The notes: generated by a model from the sequence alone, not told the origin. Positions 53,981-63,800 are shown, counted from the stretch's first letter. The stretch is DNA of 64,000 nt from Candidatus Didemnitutus sp. (GCA_019634575.1 JAHCAY010000004.1:250569-314568), one strand, 5' to 3'. Made by a program: numbers and translations.

Positions 53981-55708
53981 TCAGCGCTCCTCGAGGCGCG
54001 CGTGCAGACCGACCATTGCGCCGACGAAGCCGCCGGCGACTCGGGTGGTGAGAAGCGAGGCGTCGAGGTCGGCCGCGAGCGTGTGCCACGTGGTGGCACC
54101 GGTCGCGTAGGAGAAGTTGCAGTGACCGCCGCGGCATTCGATCCGGAGGCTGAGCGAATCGGTCGGCGGCAGGACCGCGCGCGCGATCACCGTGGCGGTG
54201 CTGTTGTCGGCGCGTTCGAGAAAGAGTTCCGAGCTTTCACCGACCCGACGGATACCGAGAAAAAAGTGGCAGCGTTCATTCTGGAACGCGGCGATTCCTG
54301 CGGTGACGCCTGCAGCCGTTGGCGGGTGCATCGATGCGGTGAAGGTGAACTCGGCGTGTTGCACGCGGCGTGCGAGGAAGGCCGGGTGGCCGCGTCCGCG
54401 CAGATCGTCGGATCGCGCAGTGAGCGTGAGCGCGCCGGGTTGGGCGCTGAGGCTCGCGAATTCGGCGGGCGGCGTGCGCAGGCCGACCCACGTGGGTGCG
54501 AGCGCGGCGGTGGCGAAGGTGTCGCGGACGGTGAAGTTGCCAGCGAGCGGGATCGGCGAGGTTGCGGCGGGGAGCTGCGGCGCTTTTGCGATCAATGGCA
54601 CAGACTCGCCGGGCGGCAGGATCACGGGCCAGGCGTCGTCGGTCCAGCGCACGGGCAACAGGAATGTCTCGCGGCCGGTCGCATAGAGGAGCGAAGCGGT
54701 GTCGTAGGGGCGGCAACCGAGGAAGGCGGACCACCACGACCCGTCGGCGAGTTGCACGAGGTCGGCGTGGCCGGTCGAGGTCACCGCGTTGGTGCGACCG
54801 GGTGGAAGGTCGCGTTGGGTGAGGATGGGATTTTGCTCCCAAGGTGTGAAAGGGCCGGTTGGGGCGCGACCGCGAAAGATGACTTCGGTGTGGCCCTCGG
54901 CCGTGCCGCCTTCGGCGCACATGAGGTAATACCACTCGCCGCGCTTGAAGAGGTGCGGGCCTTCGATCCAAACGGGATTCTGCTCGGGAACGGTGCCGCG
55001 GTCGACGAGCACGCGGCGCGGACCGACGAGCTTCTTTGCGGAGAGATCGAATTCCTGGATCCAGATGTCGCGGTGTCCGTCGTAGCGCGACGGGCCGGCG
55101 GGTTCGCCGTTGTTGACGATCCAGGCGCGACCGTCGTCGTCGAAGAAAAGCGACGGATCGATGCCTTCGAAGCCGAGCCAGACGGGATCGGACCACGGCC
55201 CGGCGGGATCGGCGGCGGTGACGAGAAAATTGCCGCCGCCGTCGACCATGGTGCAGATCACGTAGAATGTCCCGCGATGGTGGCTGATGGCCGGAGCGAA
55301 AATGCCGTGCGAGACTTCGAGGCCGGCGTAGGGAAGTTGCGTGGGACGGTCGATGACGTGGCCCAGCTGCTTCCAGTGCACGAGATCGCGGCTGTGGAAA
55401 ATCGGGATGCCGGGGAAGTAGGCGAAGGTGGAGTTGACGAGGTAGAAGTCGTCGCCGACGCGGCAGAGGCTCGGGTCGGGGTAGAAGCCGGCAAGGATGG
55501 GATTGCGGTAGTGTCCGGTCGGCAGCGGCACGGTGGCCGCCGCATCGTGGCCGAAATACTCGCACCATTCGAAAACCGCCACGGGTGGGGAGTGATCCAT
55601 TGCGCTGACTCGAGTCAGCACTGAGGCGACGAGGAGCGCGAGCGGAAGTTGGCGGAGTAGGGACGCAGGGCGGCGAAGGCAGGCACGAAGGCGAGACGCA
55701 AGGGTCAT
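53981..55708 (-). CDS. Exported GH43 beta-xylosidase/alpha-L-arabinofuranosidase
   Basis: A 575-residue protein with a long N-terminal export signal (LPLALLVASVLTRVSA). The five-bladed propeller has the base Asp in FYPDPSLCRVGDDFYLV, the pKa-modulating Asp in FEGIDPSLFFDDDG, and the acid Glu in WIEGPHLFKR. A C-terminal concanavalin-like beta-sandwich (about residues 370-575) is typical of the XynB-type GH43 subfamily. It removes xylose or arabinose from xylo-oligosaccharides. Its ATG overlaps the GH44 stop (ATGA), so the two are co-translated. Confidence 0.93.
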   Translation of the reverse strand: MTLASRLRACLRRPASLLRQLPLALLVASVLTRVSAMDHSPPVAVFEWCEYFGHDAAATVPLPTGHYRNPILAGFYPDPSLCRVGDDFYLVNSTFAYFPGIPIFHSRDLVHWKQLGHVIDRPTQLPYAGLEVSHGIFAPAISHHRGTFYVICTMVDGGGNFLVTAADPAGPWSDPVWLGFEGIDPSLFFDDDGRAWIVNNGEPAGPSRYDGHRDIWIQEFDLSAKKLVGPRRVLVDRGTVPEQNPVWIEGPHLFKRGEWYYLMCAEGGTAEGHTEVIFRGRAPTGPFTPWEQNPILTQRDLPPGRTNAVTSTGHADLVQLADGSWWSAFLGCRPYDTASLLYATGRETFLLPVRWTDDAWPVILPPGESVPLIAKAPQLPAATSPIPLAGNFTVRDTFATAALAPTWVGLRTPPAEFASLSAQPGALTLTARSDDLRGRGHPAFLARRVQHAEFTFTASMHPPTAAGVTAGIAAFQNERCHFFLGIRRVGESSELFLERADNSTATVIARAVLPPTDSLSLRIECRGGHCNFSYATGATTWHTLAADLDASLLTTRVAGGFVGAMVGLHARLEER

Positions 55709-58700
55709 GGCAGGCTGACGGCGCGCACGCGCAGGAAGCGGCGCGGGTTGGCTCCGTTCAGCGGCACGGTGTCTTGGACTGTGACGGAGCCTGGCGAACC
55801 GGGGAGGAAGGTGGTAATCGTGCTCCAGCTTGCGAGATCGCTGCTGCCTTCGACGAAATAGCTGACGTCGGTGCCGTCCGGTCGGCGGGTGAAGGTGATT
55901 GTGAGGTAACGCTCCGAGCCGGAGATCACGCTGGCGACCGGCGTGGCGCAGCTCGCGACGCCACGTGCGGGCAAATCGAAGGCGTAGCGCGCAAAGTTCG
56001 TCAGGCCCGCGCCATCGGGGTCGGCGCCGGAGCCGCTGACGGCGTCGGAGTTGAAATCGCTGCCGGAGAAGTTGGCGACACGCCAAGCGGCGTAGGTGTC
56101 GGACGCGGCGGTGTCGCTGAGTTCGATCGTGGTGATGGAGTAGCTGGGCAACGAGACCATCCAGCGCGTGAGGTCGATCGTCGGCGTGCCGATGGCCGCC
56201 GGAGTGTTGGCGGCGCGATTGAGGCGGAAAAGCCGCGCGTGCCCGGTCAGCGGCAGACCGGCGAAACCGACGGCTTGCGCGCTGTTCGTGCGGTTGATCG
56301 CGACGATGACGTAGCGTTCGGGATGCGCAGAGTCGCGGCTGACGTAGGCGGAGACCTTGGCGGTGTTGCTCGAAGACGTCGCGAGCGCGGTGTCGCCGAA
56401 GCTGCCGTTGGCGCCGTCGAAGTCGCGATACATCTTGAAGCCCGCGAGGTCGAAATCGGCGCTCGTCGGGATCTTCATCGGCCAGTAGGTCGCGGCAAAG
56501 ACGCCTTGTTGCCCGTAGACACCGAGGGTGTCGGCGACGGAGATCGCGCCGGCGATGTGGTGCGTGCCGCCGTTGTTCCATTCGGTGATGGCGAGGTCGG
56601 TGCCGGGCCAGTCGGCGGCGATCTTGGCCTGCAGGCGTGGGAGCAGTCGGATCGGTTCGGCGAGCCATTGGGCGACCCAGGAGTTCTCGGTGTAGGTCGG
56701 GTCCCAGAGGCTGCGCGGGCTTTGGACGATCGCTTGGATTTGGTCGTCGGTCAGCGTGTCGGAATCGAGTCCCGTGATGCGCGTGCCGCCGACGTAGGCT
56801 TCCGAATACCAATGGATGTCGAAGACATCGAGCAACCGCCGGCCGGCGGTCGTGGAGGCGGTCTTGAGGTCTTGGAGGTATTTGTCGGCGAACCAATTTG
56901 AGCCGCCGAACGAGTAGTTGAGGTCCCACGCGACCATGCCGCTGAAACCGAAATGCGCGGGACCGAAAATCTTGGCGGTGGGCGCGACGTCCTTCACGGA
57001 TTTGGCGAGCGCGATGGTATTCGCGATGAACGTATCGGGCGTGGGCAGGGCGGTCGCGATCTCCGCGTGCGTGCTGGCCCAGAGATCGGGCTCGTTGTCG
57101 AGGCTGACGAAGACGGGTTGCGCGGGGTCGGTGTAGATGCCGCCGGGGACGAGTTGGTCCATCGCCCAGATGAATTCGTCGGCGTAGACGTAGGCGTCGT
57201 TCGTCGGTGGCGTGAGCGTGAACGCGCCGGCGGTGGCGATCGGCTTCTGGTAGACGAGCTGCTTGAAGCGCGTGGCGAGGCGCGTCGCGAGTGGCGTGAC
57301 GGCGGTGACGTCGTCGCCGTTCTTATCGGCGGCGACGTAGCCGAGGAGCGGCACGGTGAGCAGCGTGGCGTTGCCGCGGGTGCGGTCGGCGGCGAGGAGG
57401 CTGCGGACGGCTTCGCCGGGCGTGTCGGAATCGGAGAGGTAACCGTCGTTGTGATAATACCAGTCGTTGCCGGCGTTGGAGGCGTTGTTCTCCCAGTTGT
57501 AGGCGGTCCAGCGGTTGCCGCCGAAGCGGTTCAGAGTGAGGTGGCGCAGGAAGAGCGCGGATTTTTCGTAGAAATTCAGGCCGTAGATCCAGGGCGAGAT
57601 CGGGCGCGTCGTCGCCGGATCGGCGGTGAGCGTAACGTCGGCTACGCTCGGCGGCGGAGGATCGACGATCGGAATGGAGCCGGTGAGCACGCCTTGGTTG
57701 CCGGCGGGATCGGTGACCGTGATGCGGTATTGGAGCGTGGCACCGCGCGTGAGGCCAGTGAGGGCGGCGACGTGGCTGCTGGCGATGACGGCAGGACCGG
57801 TGAACGTGTGGCTGTAGTCACCGTAGCCCCAGTCGATCTGGTAGGTCGCGGCTTCGTCGGTCGTGAACGGCAGCGCGAGCGTGTCGTAGTCGACGGTGGG
57901 CGTGCCGAGGGCGATTTGCGGCGGGAGGACGTCAGTGATCGTGCCGAGCCGGACGTTATCGAGGAAGAAATGCGGCCGCTCGTCCGAGGAGCGGTTGAAG
58001 AGCACGAACCGGAAGAAACTGGCGGTGTTCGGTTGCAGATCGGCGAGACGGATCGAGACGTGGTGCCAGTGACCGTAACGCTGGTCAGTGGTCATCGCGT
58101 TCCAGCCCGGAATGAAATCGGCAAGCATGACGGTGTTGTGCACACCCGCGTCGTTGAGCAGGAACTCGATGACGTCCGCGCCGCTCGTGCCCACGAAGTA
58201 GACGTCGAATTCGAGGAGCTTCGTGTTGCCGAAATAATGCGGCGTGAGATGCATCCAGTAGTCGCCGATGTCGGCCAGGCTGAAGCCCTGCCAGCCGGAG
58301 GTGAATGTGGTCTCGATGGCGTTGCCCGTGCGCTCCGGCGCGGGAGCCGCGAGATCGGTGGCGGGCTCGCCCCAATTGGCGATGCGCCACTCGCCTTGCA
58401 GCGCGTCGGTGTAGGCGTCGAGATAAAGATAGGAACCGATGCCGACACCCACGCCCGCCGTGCAGGTGGCCGTGCCGCCCGGCCCCGTCGCGGTCAGTGT
58501 GTAGATGGTCGTGGCGCCGGGACTCACGGTGACGCTGGAGCCGTTCACCGGTCCGACGCCGTGGTCGACCGTCAGGCTGGTCACATCGGTCGTGGTCCAG
58601 CTAAGCGTGGCGGTTTCGCCGGCGGAGATCGTGGATGGCGACGCCGTGAACGAAGCGATGGTCGGCCCGGCAACCACGGCGCGCACCTGCGATGCGCTGG

Positions 58701-58755
58701 AGAGCGCCAGGTAGGAGATCAGAACGAGGGTGGCAGCGGAGCGGAGGCAATACAT
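55705..58755 (-). CDS. Exported multidomain GH44 endoglucanase/xyloglucanase
   Basis: A 1016-residue protein with a signal peptide (AATLVLISYLALSSASQVRA). Then an Ig-like domain (TIASFTASPSTISAGETATLSW), a carbohydrate-binding-like beta domain (about residues 110-270), an FnIII-like domain, and the GH44 catalytic barrel with RFGGNRWTAYNWENNASNAGND, acid/base Glu in SLDNEPDLW and nucleophile Glu in AITEWNNGG. The C-terminus has the FNSDAVSGSGADPDGAGLTNFARYAF stretch split as a short Asp-rich repeat common in secreted Verrucomicrobia proteins. GH44 acts on xyloglucan, beta-glucan and sometimes xylan. Start ATG is 58755. Confidence 0.92.
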   Translation of the reverse strand: MYCLRSAATLVLISYLALSSASQVRAVVAGPTIASFTASPSTISAGETATLSWTTTDVTSLTVDHGVGPVNGSSVTVSPGATTIYTLTATGPGGTATCTAGVGVGIGSYLYLDAYTDALQGEWRIANWGEPATDLAAPAPERTGNAIETTFTSGWQGFSLADIGDYWMHLTPHYFGNTKLLEFDVYFVGTSGADVIEFLLNDAGVHNTVMLADFIPGWNAMTTDQRYGHWHHVSIRLADLQPNTASFFRFVLFNRSSDERPHFFLDNVRLGTITDVLPPQIALGTPTVDYDTLALPFTTDEAATYQIDWGYGDYSHTFTGPAVIASSHVAALTGLTRGATLQYRITVTDPAGNQGVLTGSIPIVDPPPPSVADVTLTADPATTRPISPWIYGLNFYEKSALFLRHLTLNRFGGNRWTAYNWENNASNAGNDWYYHNDGYLSDSDTPGEAVRSLLAADRTRGNATLLTVPLLGYVAADKNGDDVTAVTPLATRLATRFKQLVYQKPIATAGAFTLTPPTNDAYVYADEFIWAMDQLVPGGIYTDPAQPVFVSLDNEPDLWASTHAEIATALPTPDTFIANTIALAKSVKDVAPTAKIFGPAHFGFSGMVAWDLNYSFGGSNWFADKYLQDLKTASTTAGRRLLDVFDIHWYSEAYVGGTRITGLDSDTLTDDQIQAIVQSPRSLWDPTYTENSWVAQWLAEPIRLLPRLQAKIAADWPGTDLAITEWNNGGTHHIAGAISVADTLGVYGQQGVFAATYWPMKIPTSADFDLAGFKMYRDFDGANGSFGDTALATSSSNTAKVSAYVSRDSAHPERYVIVAINRTNSAQAVGFAGLPLTGHARLFRLNRAANTPAAIGTPTIDLTRWMVSLPSYSITTIELSDTAASDTYAAWRVANFSGSDFNSDAVSGSGADPDGAGLTNFARYAFDLPARGVASCATPVASVISGSERYLTITFTRRPDGTDVSYFVEGSSDLASWSTITTFLPGSPGSVTVQDTVPLNGANPRRFLRVRAVSLP

Positions 58756-58837
58756 CGGAGGAATGGTCGAGTCGATGTAATGGATTGGGGAAACGCGCGG
58801 CCGGGATTACTCCGAAAAGGCGGCGCGGGCGAAGAAT

Positions 58838-58850
58838 TTAGCCCAGGGCG
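58838..58850. promoter_or_regulatory. Candidate operator upstream of GH44
   Basis: TTAGCCCAGGGCG, an imperfect palindrome centred on one base, 83-95 bp before the GH44 ATG in the 152-bp spacer. A site with the same CCCAGGGC core but the opposite intact TAA half lies upstream of the transporter at 63931-63941. Confidence 0.3.
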
Positions 58851-58907
58851 CTGCACGCTGCCGATTCGGCGATTGGCGCGTGAACGACCGCGAGTGGCGG
58901 CGGTCGC

Positions 58908-61028
58908 TCAGTAATGTCCCGGGACGTGCTTGAGCTGAATCGACCGGTAGAATTCGAGCGGGTGCGCGGGTGGCTCGACGCCGGTGGGCAGAGGACGTTG
59001 GGAGAATTGCTGGAAGTAGAGCAGGCACGCGTCGCGCCAGTCGCGCGCGTCTTTCTCCTCGCGCGCGAGACGCTGTTGCACGTGGACGAAGCGCTCGTCG
59101 TCGATGCGGCCGCGGAGCGAATCCCACGCGCGCTGCATCGCGCGGACTTCATCCACGCCCTGCTGGTAACGCAGGCAGAGTTCGTCCCAGAGCGGACGAC
59201 CGGACTTCATGCGAAAATCCCACGGCAGGCGGTGAAACCAGAGCAGGAGGTTGTCGGGACAGGTGGCGGGATCGCCCCAGTGTTTTTGCCATTCGGGCGC
59301 GTATTGGCCGAGGGCGTTGGTGCCACGGGCGGTGCGGTCGACGCCGATGCCGTTGGCGTCGGCGCGGTGGTAGTAAACGGCGGTCCAGTCGGCGCGCGGG
59401 CGGTCGGCGACCCACGGGCCGGGGCCGTAGTGGTGGCCCTCGGCCATGATGTGATGCAGGCCGAGCGGCATGGAGAAGTTGACGACCGTCTCGCGCGAAC
59501 CGAGGAGCAGGCGCGAGATCGTGGCGACGACGTCGGCGTCGTGGCCGAAAGCGAGGCGCGTCCATTCGTCGGCGATCTGCTCGGAGGTGAGCGTGTGGTC
59601 CCACGCGAGGCGACCGAACGCATACCAGTTGGCCTGCGCGAGGAGATGGCCGGTCCAGTTGCGGTCGGTGCCGGTGTTGGCGACGCCGGCGATGACCGTG
59701 GGATGCTGGCGCTTCACGCTGCCGTCGACGAGGCGGGCGACGGTGGAGCCGGGGCCATTCGAGAACGTGTCGGCGTCGAGCGCCTCTTTCCATAGCGGGG
59801 CGAGGTAGGCGAGTTGGACGGAGTGGCCGAGGTATTCCTGCGTGATCTGCAATTCGAGCGCGAGGCGCGTGCGGGGCATGTGCCCGAAGAGCGGGGAGAA
59901 GGGTTCGCGCGGGAAGAAGTCGAGCGGGCCGTTCTTGATTTGCACGATGGCGTTGTCGCGGAACTGGCCGTCGAGCGGGGCGAACTCGGTGACGGCCTGC
60001 TTGATGCGGTCGTCGTGGTTGTCGGCCGAGTAGACGAAGGCGCGCCAGATGAGGATGCCGTGGTGCGGCGCGAGAGCGTCGGCGAGAAGGTTGGCGCCCT
60101 CGGCGTGGGTGCGGCCGTAGTCCTGCGGGCCGGGCTGGCCCTCGGAGTTGGCTTTGACGAGGAAGCCGCCGAAGTCGGGGATGAGCGCGTAGATTTCGTT
60201 GGTCTTGTCGCGCCACCACGCGGCCACGGCGGGATCGAGTGGGTCGGCGGTTTTCAGGCCGCCGATCTCGATCGGCGCGCTGAAACGCGCGGTGAGGTAA
60301 ACGCGGATGCCCCAAGGGCGGAATTCCTCGGCGAGTGCGGCGACTTTTTCGAGGTAGGGACGCGTGAGGATCTGGGCGTTGGCGTTGACGTTGGTGAGGA
60401 CGGTGCCGTTGAGGCCGAGCGAGGCGAGGGCACGCGCGTAGTCGCGGTAGCGCGGCGAACGGATCTCGGGGAGATAGAACCATTCCCAGAGGGAGAAACC
60501 GGCGTAGCCGCGCTCGACGGTGCGATCGAGGTTGTCCCAGTGGTTGAGGAGGCGATGCTCGATGCGCGGGGCGCTGGCGAGGTGCAGGTCGGCGAGCGAG
60601 TGGCGGAGCTGAATCTCGCGGAGGAGGGCGAAGGCGCCGTAGAGGACGCCGGCTTCCGTGTCGGCGGAGATGTCGACGGTGTCGGGGCGGGAACTTTCGA
60701 TTTGGTAACCGTCGGTGGGCGCGGATGAGGACGAGGGGCTCGGACCGGTGACGGTGAGAATTTCGATGTTGGGCGCGAAGCCGAGGAGGCCTTGCAGCCC
60801 GGTTTCCAGTTCGGTTTTCGCGGAGGCGAGGATGGGGCTGTTGGCCTGAATGCAGGTGGCGGCGAGCCGGAGATGGGTGAGCTGTGCGATGTAGGCGGTG
60901 CGCAGCGTGTCGTCTTCGATGCGGTCGTAGCGCAACCAGAGACGGTAGCCGTCTTCGGCGCGGAGCGGTCGCGCGATGAGGACGGAGAGGATGACGAGAG
61001 CGAACGAGGCGAAGCGGAGAAATTTCAT
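58908..61028 (-). CDS. Exported GH67 alpha-glucuronidase
   Basis: A 706-residue enzyme releasing (4-O-methyl)glucuronic acid from the terminal xylose of xylo-oligosaccharides. GH67 marks: HWDNLDRTVERGYAG, LGLNGTVLTNVNA, FLVKANSEGQPGPQDYGRTHAEGANLLADAL with the catalytic acid region, ILIWRAFVY, and MPLGLHHIMAEGHHYGP. A signal peptide (FLRFASFALVILSVLIARPLRA) is present, whereas many GH67 enzymes are cytoplasmic. Its ATG overlaps the GH8 stop by ATGA. Confidence 0.95.
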   Translation of the reverse strand: MKFLRFASFALVILSVLIARPLRAEDGYRLWLRYDRIEDDTLRTAYIAQLTHLRLAATCIQANSPILASAKTELETGLQGLLGFAPNIEILTVTGPSPSSSSAPTDGYQIESSRPDTVDISADTEAGVLYGAFALLREIQLRHSLADLHLASAPRIEHRLLNHWDNLDRTVERGYAGFSLWEWFYLPEIRSPRYRDYARALASLGLNGTVLTNVNANAQILTRPYLEKVAALAEEFRPWGIRVYLTARFSAPIEIGGLKTADPLDPAVAAWWRDKTNEIYALIPDFGGFLVKANSEGQPGPQDYGRTHAEGANLLADALAPHHGILIWRAFVYSADNHDDRIKQAVTEFAPLDGQFRDNAIVQIKNGPLDFFPREPFSPLFGHMPRTRLALELQITQEYLGHSVQLAYLAPLWKEALDADTFSNGPGSTVARLVDGSVKRQHPTVIAGVANTGTDRNWTGHLLAQANWYAFGRLAWDHTLTSEQIADEWTRLAFGHDADVVATISRLLLGSRETVVNFSMPLGLHHIMAEGHHYGPGPWVADRPRADWTAVYYHRADANGIGVDRTARGTNALGQYAPEWQKHWGDPATCPDNLLLWFHRLPWDFRMKSGRPLWDELCLRYQQGVDEVRAMQRAWDSLRGRIDDERFVHVQQRLAREEKDARDWRDACLLYFQQFSQRPLPTGVEPPAHPLEFYRSIQLKHVPGHY

Positions 61029-62266
61029 CGGGTGGGCGGCGGGATGACTTGGAAGCGTCCGCCGGCTTGCAGGAGCGCGAGGAAGTAGAGCAGCCCGTCG
61101 TAGTAGCGCCATTGGCCGGACGGAATCGGGGTGTTCCAGAGTTGTTTGACGAAGGGACGCGCGACGTCCGGATCGGCGGCGAGCCCGGCGACGGCCGCGG
61201 TGGCGAGGAGACCGGTGGAGGTTTCGGTGGAGAGCGGAGTGCCGTCGAGGGCGAATTGATTGGGCATGTCCGGCAGGTGCGGCGCGAGGAAGCGCAGGAC
61301 GCGGTTGCTTTGGTCGCGCTGCCACGGATCGGCGCGCCACCACGCGTGGTCGAGCGCGAGGTGCGCGAGCGTGCGCCAGGCGTCGAAACGGAAATCGCCT
61401 TTGCCCGCGCCGAAGGTGTCAGCCGTGAACGGGCGGCCATCGAAGTGCGCGTATTCGGGCATGAGACCGGTGCGCGGGTGGGCGGCGCGGCGGAAGAAGG
61501 CGCGGCTGGTTTGCGCCGCCTCGGCCCAGAAGCGGCGATCGGCATCCGAGTCGGACCAGCGCGCCCAGAGTTCGTAGTAGGCCGGCAAGTGATAGGACGG
61601 ATCGGTGAAGCCGCTGGCGCGCGGCGTGGGGGCGAAGACGACCTGGCGTTCGTGTGCGTCGAAGATGGGCGTGACTTCGGCGGTGGCGCGCTTGTGGAGC
61701 ATTTCGCAGAGGAGTGATTGCGCTTCGGCGGCGTAGTCGTGCGGGGAGTGACCCGGTCCGTGCAGTTGCCAGCGGTGGGCGGCGAAGAAGAGCGCCATGG
61801 CGAACCACTCCTCGCCGTCGCTGGCGGAGCCGGGATCGAGCGGCGTGCCGTCGAAGCGCGCGTGCCAGGCGAAGTAGCCGCGGCGCGGGCCGTCGTGGTG
61901 TTGGAGGTGGCGTTTGGCCCACGTCCAAAGGCGGTCGAACTCGTCGTGACGATCGAGCTGCACGGCGATCATCATGCCGTAGGAGAGGCCTTCGGTGCGG
62001 ACGTCGCCGGAGCCGATGTCGGCGATGTAGGCGGAGTCGGCGCCGACGGGATAGTAGACGCGTTCGGTGGCGTCGTTGCCGTGGAATAGCTGACGCCAGG
62101 CGGCTTCGATTTTCGCGTCGAGTTCGGCTTCCGATTTGCCGAGGAGTTGGGCGAAGAGATTGGGCGCGACGTGCGGTGGCGCGGGCGATGCGGTTGCCGA
62201 AGCCGCGTGCAGTGTGCAGGCGGTCGCGAGCGCGAAGCCGGCGAAGAGTTTCACGAGACGGAGCAT
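61025..62266 (-). CDS. Exported GH8 reducing-end xylose-releasing exo-oligoxylanase-type enzyme
   Basis: A 413-residue (alpha/alpha)6 barrel with a signal peptide (LVKLFAGFALATACTLHA). The general acid Glu is in VRTEGLSYGMMIAVQLD, SDGEEWFAMALFFAAHRW follows, and the base Asp is in FRFDAWRTLAHLAL. The pattern and length fit the Rex branch of GH8, which trims xylose from the reducing end of xylo-oligosaccharides, rather than the cellulase branch. The start is ATG 62266; an upstream 120-codon extension runs through the transporter in another frame. Confidence 0.92.
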   Translation of the reverse strand: MLRLVKLFAGFALATACTLHAASATASPAPPHVAPNLFAQLLGKSEAELDAKIEAAWRQLFHGNDATERVYYPVGADSAYIADIGSGDVRTEGLSYGMMIAVQLDRHDEFDRLWTWAKRHLQHHDGPRRGYFAWHARFDGTPLDPGSASDGEEWFAMALFFAAHRWQLHGPGHSPHDYAAEAQSLLCEMLHKRATAEVTPIFDAHERQVVFAPTPRASGFTDPSYHLPAYYELWARWSDSDADRRFWAEAAQTSRAFFRRAAHPRTGLMPEYAHFDGRPFTADTFGAGKGDFRFDAWRTLAHLALDHAWWRADPWQRDQSNRVLRFLAPHLPDMPNQFALDGTPLSTETSTGLLATAAVAGLAADPDVARPFVKQLWNTPIPSGQWRYYDGLLYFLALLQAGGRFQVIPPPTR

Positions 62267-62294
62267 AACGGCAAGCGGGCGGGGCCCGCGTGGC

Positions 62295-63800
62295 TCAGGT
62301 GGAAAGGCCGGCTTTCGCGCGTCGGTCGGCGAGCTCGGACGCCATCTGGAGCGTGAGCGACTTGTTGAGCTTGCAGAAGGCGATGGAGATCGCGCCGCCG
62401 GCAAAGAGCAGACCGACGATGAGGCTCGAGGAAACGAAGTAGCCGTGCACGGCGTTGGCAGCGGACGGGAGCTTCGTGTCGTAGCCGAAGGCGCCGGCCA
62501 TGATCCAGAGGAACGCGGCGGAGCCGAGCGCGAGGCCGGCCTTGAGCGAGAAGCCGATCGTGGCGAAGACCATGCCGGTGAAGCGGCGACCGGTCTGCCA
62601 CTCGGAGTAGTCGGCGGCGTCGGCATACATCGCCCAGGCGACGGCGATGGTCGGCGCGTAGACGATCGAGCCGATCACGGCGAGGGCGAGCATGCCCCAG
62701 GTGTTGGTCGGCGAGAGCAGGTAGTAGGCGAACGAGTTGAGCGCGGCCAAGCCGAAGCCGGCGAAGATGACGGCCTTCTTGCCGAAGCGCGCGGAGAGTC
62801 CGGCGGAGAGGATGATGAACACGATCGTCGTCGCGGTGCCGGTCATGTTGACGATGCTATTGAACACGTCGGCGACGTTCGACGTGGCCGCGGTCTCGCG
62901 GGTGCCGTGGACGATGTAGCCGAGGAAGTCGAGCAGGCCGGCGCCGCGCGCGAGCTCGGGCGTGGTGAGGCCGAGTTTCTCGACGAAGTCGAACATCGCG
63001 GCCTTGTCGGCGTAGTGGTGATAGAAGTTGTAGTGCGCGCCGCCGCGGTAGGCGAGCATGCCGAAGTTGAAGACGGTGCAGGCGACGAGGGCGATCCACG
63101 GGCCGTTTTTCAGCAGGTCGGCGAAATCCTGCCTCGGAGAGCTTTTCGTCGCGTTGACGGGCTTGATGCGCTCCCGCGTCGTGAGAAACGTGATGAGGAA
63201 GAGGACGAGGCAGAGCGCAGCCCAGATCGTCATCGTGACCTGCCAGCCGTGCTGGCGGTCGTGCCCTTCGGCGAACTTGGCGACGAGCGGGAGTGTGAAG
63301 CCACCGACGATGAACTGCGCGATGTTGACCGAGACGAAGCGGTAGGAGTTGAGCTTGGTGCGCTCGTTGAGGTCGCCCGTCATCACGCCGCCGAGGGCGG
63401 AGTAGGGCATGTTGTTCATCGAGTAGAGCGTCATCAGCACGGTGTTGGTGATGCCCGCGTAGGCGATCATCGTGCCGGTGCTCCAGCCGACGGGCGTGGT
63501 GTAGGCGAGGACCATGACGATGGCCCACGGGCCGGCGGTCCAGAGCACCCACGGGCGGAACTTGCCCCAGCGGGTGTTCGTGCGGTCGGCGAGCACGCCC
63601 ATGATCGGATCGAACACGGCGTCCCACAGACGCGGCCAGAGCAGGATGGCGGCGGCGGCGTTGGCGGAGAGGCCGAAGACATCCGTGTAGAAGTTCAGCT
63701 GGAACAGAACCATCGTCATGAAGACGAAGTTCGCGGCGGCGTCGCCGGCGCTGTAGCCAGCTTTCTCGACGAACGAGAGTTTCTGAACGGGGACACTCAT
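62295..63800 (-). CDS. GPH-family sugar:cation symporter (MFS)
   Basis: A 501-residue inner-membrane transporter with about 12 membrane segments. GPH marks are KAGYSAGDAAANFVF, FYTDVFGLSANAAAAILLWPRLWDAVFDPIMGVLADRTNTRWGKFRPWVLW, MNNMPYSALGGVMT and the later FARK-like GKKAVIFAG. Relatives carry melibiose, xylosides, glucuronides and oligosaccharides with Na+ or H+. It heads the minus-strand set, 28 bp before GH8. The start at 63800 (MSVPVQKLSF) is standard. Xylose, xylobiose or glucuronate are likely substrates. Confidence 0.94.
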   Translation of the reverse strand: MSVPVQKLSFVEKAGYSAGDAAANFVFMTMVLFQLNFYTDVFGLSANAAAAILLWPRLWDAVFDPIMGVLADRTNTRWGKFRPWVLWTAGPWAIVMVLAYTTPVGWSTGTMIAYAGITNTVLMTLYSMNNMPYSALGGVMTGDLNERTKLNSYRFVSVNIAQFIVGGFTLPLVAKFAEGHDRQHGWQVTMTIWAALCLVLFLITFLTTRERIKPVNATKSSPRQDFADLLKNGPWIALVACTVFNFGMLAYRGGAHYNFYHHYADKAAMFDFVEKLGLTTPELARGAGLLDFLGYIVHGTRETAATSNVADVFNSIVNMTGTATTIVFIILSAGLSARFGKKAVIFAGFGLAALNSFAYYLLSPTNTWGMLALAVIGSIVYAPTIAVAWAMYADAADYSEWQTGRRFTGMVFATIGFSLKAGLALGSAAFLWIMAGAFGYDTKLPSAANAVHGYFVSSSLIVGLLFAGGAISIAFCKLNKSLTLQMASELADRRAKAGLST

